A stretch of 8,529 bases of DNA from an uncultured beta proteobacterium (GTDB lineage Bacteria > Pseudomonadota > Gammaproteobacteria > Burkholderiales > Burkholderiaceae_C). The stretch is from the NCBI GenBank assembly GCA_903928325.1, contig CAIYQF010000268.1, positions 1 through 8,529 on the forward strand. The letters are read 5' to 3'. This document shows, in pieces, positions 6,513-8,529 of the stretch. Position numbers and translations under genes: made by a program. The first letter of the stretch is position 1, and every line of letters starts with the position of its first letter. The notes below the pieces were generated by a model. It was not told the DNA's origin and made no database searches. It saw only the letters and a program-made list of their open reading frames with translations.

Positions 6513-7040
6513 GTGTTGCACAACGATTACAAGCCTCCCGCCGACGGTACGCAATCCGGTGCGCCTGCAGCGCGCGCGCATTGGATGGCGCTGTTGGCCC
6601 GCGCGCCAGAGGCCTGGTTGGAAACCCATGTAGCCCTCCAGTGCGAGGGCGACTTGCAGTGGCTTCGCCCCGCTGAAACCGGGCTGGTCATGGTACAAGG
6701 CCGCGCCGGGGGCAGCGGCCAACGATTCAACCTGGGCGAACTCAGTGTGACACGCTGCGTTCTGAAGCCCGACTCCGCGCGTACCGGCTGCCAGCAGGTG
6801 GGTGTGGCCTACGTGATGGGCGGCTCGCACCGCCATGCCCAATTGGGCGCAGTGGCCGACGCCTTGTTACAAGACCCCGCGCTGCACCCACACTGGAACA
6901 GCGTGCTGCTGCAACCCCTGCAACAAATGCAAAACGCGCAGACCCAACAGAAAAACGCACAGGCCCAGGCAACGCGCGTGGAGTTTTTTACCGTCGCCCG
7001 CGAGGCTGGCTCTGGCCCTGACGACGTGGGCGATTCTTGA
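6513..7040 (+). CDS. phnG: C-P lyase system protein PhnG
   Basis: 175 residues. PhnG is a subunit of the PhnGHIJ core complex, which with PhnL moves the phosphonate onto the ribose C1 of ATP, displacing adenine. Family signatures are ARAHWMALLAR (20-30), VMVQGRAGGSG (59-69), FNLGELSVTRC (72-82) and VAYVMGGSHRHAQL (98-111). The C-terminus has a Gln-rich stretch (about 134-153), which is looser than the rest and may be a linker. The GTG 6513 is the first usual start after an in-frame stop at 6483; TTG 6516 or ATG 6585 are possible, but ATG 6585 would cut into the conserved R-x-x-WM segment. No good ribosome binding site is visible. The stop overlaps the phnH start as TGATG. Confidence 0.94.
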   Translation: MLHNDYKPPADGTQSGAPAARAHWMALLARAPEAWLETHVALQCEGDLQWLRPAETGLVMVQGRAGGSGQRFNLGELSVTRCVLKPDSARTGCQQVGVAYVMGGSHRHAQLGAVADALLQDPALHPHWNSVLLQPLQQMQNAQTQQKNAQAQATRVEFFTVAREAGSGPDDVGDS

Positions 7041-7663
7041 TGCCAATACAACTCAAAGACCTGGGGCGCGGCTTCTCGCAGCCCGCACGGTGCAGCCAAA
7101 GCGTGTTTCGCCACGCGCTTGCGGCGCTTTCGCTGCCGGCAAGCATACAGGTGCTAGATGCTGCCGACACCTTGCAGGGCATGCAGCCGCCCCATGGTGC
7201 GCATCCTGCGGCGGCGGCCCTGCTGCTGGCCTTGCTGGACCAAGATTGCAAGCTGTGGCTGTCCCCCGGGTTTACGCACGGTGACGCGGCGGCTTGGTTG
7301 CGGTTTCACACCGGCTGCACCGTGGTGAGTGACGCAGCACAAGCCGACTTTGCCTGGGTAGCCGCAGCGTCCGAGCTACCATCTTTAAGCAGCTTTGCGC
7401 AAGGAAGCGCGGAGTACCCCGACCAATCGTCCACCTGCATCGTGCAGGTGGATGGCTTGCAGGCACCGGCCCCAGCACCCGCGTGGACCCTGAACGGGCC
7501 GGGCGTTAAGGGCAGCGCGGCTTTACAGGTGGACGGACTGGGCTCCGAGTTTCTGGCGCAATGGCGGGCCAGCCAAATGCATTTCCCGTGCGGCGTGGAC
7601 TTTTTGTTCACCCACGGCCAGGCTTTTGTTGGCCTGCCGCGCTCTACCCACATCCAAGGCTGA
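7040..7663 (+). CDS. phnH: C-P lyase system protein PhnH
   Basis: 207 residues, near the E. coli length (194). PhnH is a structural subunit of the C-P lyase core complex with a PLP-transferase-like fold but no PLP lysine. Family signatures are SQSVFRHALAALSLPA (19-34), LWLSP (72-76), WLRFHTGC (86-93), LNGPGV (151-156), FPCGVDFLF (182-190) and GLPRSTHI (198-205). ATG 7040 shares its A with the stop of phnG; a TTG directly before it (7037) is in frame but less likely. The overlap implies coupled translation, which fits the equal amounts of PhnG and PhnH needed in the complex. A stretch of Ala-Pro repeats (142-148) replaces a loop before the GPG motif. Confidence 0.94.
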   Translation: MPIQLKDLGRGFSQPARCSQSVFRHALAALSLPASIQVLDAADTLQGMQPPHGAHPAAAALLLALLDQDCKLWLSPGFTHGDAAAWLRFHTGCTVVSDAAQADFAWVAAASELPSLSSFAQGSAEYPDQSSTCIVQVDGLQAPAPAPAWTLNGPGVKGSAALQVDGLGSEFLAQWRASQMHFPCGVDFLFTHGQAFVGLPRSTHIQG

Positions 7664-7668
7664 CCCGT

Positions 7669-8529
7669 ATGTACGTTGCCGTCAAAGGGGGTGAATCTGC
7701 CATTCTGGCCAGCTACGACTTGCTGGCCCAGCAGCGTCGGGGCGACCCGGGCGTGGCCGAACTCAGCACTGCACAAATCTGCCAGCAGCTTCGCTTGGCG
7801 GTGGACCGGGTAATGACCGAAGGCTCGGTCTACGACCCGCAACTCGCCGCCCTGGCCATCAAACAAAGCGCGGGCGACTTGGTGGAAGCCATCTTTTTGC
7901 TTCGCGCCTACCGCGCCACTTTGCCCCGCCTGGGTTACAGCCAGGCCATTGACACGGGCAAGATGCAGATCGCGCGGCGCATTTCTGCCGCCTTCAAAGA
8001 CCTGCCCGGCGGCCAGGTGCTGGGGCCCACCTACGACTACACCCAGCGCCTGCTGGACTTCAGCCTGCTGGCCACCGGCCAAACTCTGGCACCGGCCAAG
8101 ACGCTAGAGCCCAACAAAGAACCTTCACCGCGCGTGGTCGACCTCCTCAACCACGAAAACCTGCTGGAAACCCAGCCAGTGCCCGAGGGCGACCCCGACC
8201 CCTTTGACCTGACGCGTGCGCCCCTGCGCTTCCCGGCCGACCGCAGCGCGCGCCTGCAAAACCTGGCGCGCGCTGACGAAGGCTTTTTGCTTGCCATGGC
8301 CTATTCCACGCAGCGCGGCTATTCCGAGACCCACCCTTTTGTGGGCGAGATTCGCTTTGGCACCGTCGAGCTGTGCCTGGTGCCCGAGGAGCTGGGCTTC
8401 GAGATATCGATGGGCGATTTGCCGGTGACCGAGTGCCAGATGATCAACCAGTTCCAGGGCAGCTTGACGCAGCCACCGCAGTTCACCCGTGGCTACGGCC
8501 TGGCCTTTGGCCACAGCGAGCGCAAAGCC
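7669..8529 (+). CDS. phnI: C-P lyase system protein PhnI (3' end outside window)
   Basis: The first 287 residues are present without a stop, running off the right edge; E. coli PhnI has 354 residues, so about 70 are missing. PhnI is the subunit of C-P lyase that has nucleosidase activity and drives the exchange of adenine for the phosphonate on the ribose of ATP/GTP. Family signatures are the start MYVAVKGGESAI, RLAVDRVMTEG (42-52), VEAIFLLRAYR (72-82), LPGGQVLGPTYDYTQRLLDF (112-131), AYSTQRGY (211-218), HPFVGEIR (222-229), VPEELGF (238-244) and TRGYGLAFGHSERKA (273-287). Residues 132-185 are the most variable part. The ATG 7669 is five bases after the phnH stop, in the same transcript. phnJ is expected next, outside the window. 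Confidence 0.95.
   Translation, partial: MYVAVKGGESAILASYDLLAQQRRGDPGVAELSTAQICQQLRLAVDRVMTEGSVYDPQLAALAIKQSAGDLVEAIFLLRAYRATLPRLGYSQAIDTGKMQIARRISAAFKDLPGGQVLGPTYDYTQRLLDFSLLATGQTLAPAKTLEPNKEPSPRVVDLLNHENLLETQPVPEGDPDPFDLTRAPLRFPADRSARLQNLARADEGFLLAMAYSTQRGYSETHPFVGEIRFGTVELCLVPEELGFEISMGDLPVTECQMINQFQGSLTQPPQFTRGYGLAFGHSERKA

Noticed and set aside
7306..8082. A 258-residue minus-strand open frame across phnH and phnI
   Set aside because: It spans two confirmed phn genes on the opposite strand and has no recognisable motif.

Overview
The window reads as chromosomal DNA of a Gram-negative betaproteobacterium, most likely a Comamonadaceae member of the Rhodoferax/Polaromonas type. The reasons are the even, GC-rich base composition, very tight gene packing, Gram-negative envelope genes (an LplT-type inner-membrane transporter and an LpxH-like phosphoesterase) and the style of the protein sequences. 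The taxonomic placement is an inference. Nothing in the window is visibly mobile: there is no transposase, tRNA, rRNA or CRISPR array, and no gene-free stretch longer than about 135 bases.

Left part (1-5008), membrane lipid and envelope functions. A partial gene for a small two-helix membrane protein of unknown function converges on a 558-residue class III PLP aminotransferase on the minus strand. That gene is divergent, across 49 bases, from psd (phosphatidylserine decarboxylase, the last step of phosphatidylethanolamine synthesis). The 3' end of psd overlaps by 39 bases the 3' end of an oppositely transcribed lplT (lysophospholipid flippase). lplT lies 19 bases downstream of an LpxH-like metallophosphoesterase, probably in one operon with it.

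Right part (5144-8529), phosphonate catabolism by C-P lyase. On the minus strand a DUF1045 2H-phosphoesterase-like gene and phnN (ribose 1,5-bisphosphate phosphokinase) are joined by a 4-base GTGA overlap. Divergently, across a 77-base AT-rich control region, phnG, phnH and phnI run out of the window on the plus strand. PhnG, PhnH and PhnI, with PhnL (not seen), move the phosphonate onto the ribose of ATP. PhnJ (expected further to the right) breaks the C-P bond. The DUF1045 protein and PhnN fit the recycling of the ribose phosphate product to PRPP.

The two halves are separated by 135 bases (5009-5143) that hold two hairpins and an AT-rich patch. The most notable points are the aminotransferase subfamily with a long N-terminal extension and Asn in place of the usual Glu of the EPxQ motif, the psd/lplT tail-to-tail overlap, the GNHD (not GNRD) signature of the LpxH-like protein, and the split phn layout. 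I saw no clearly new multi-gene defence or mobile system.
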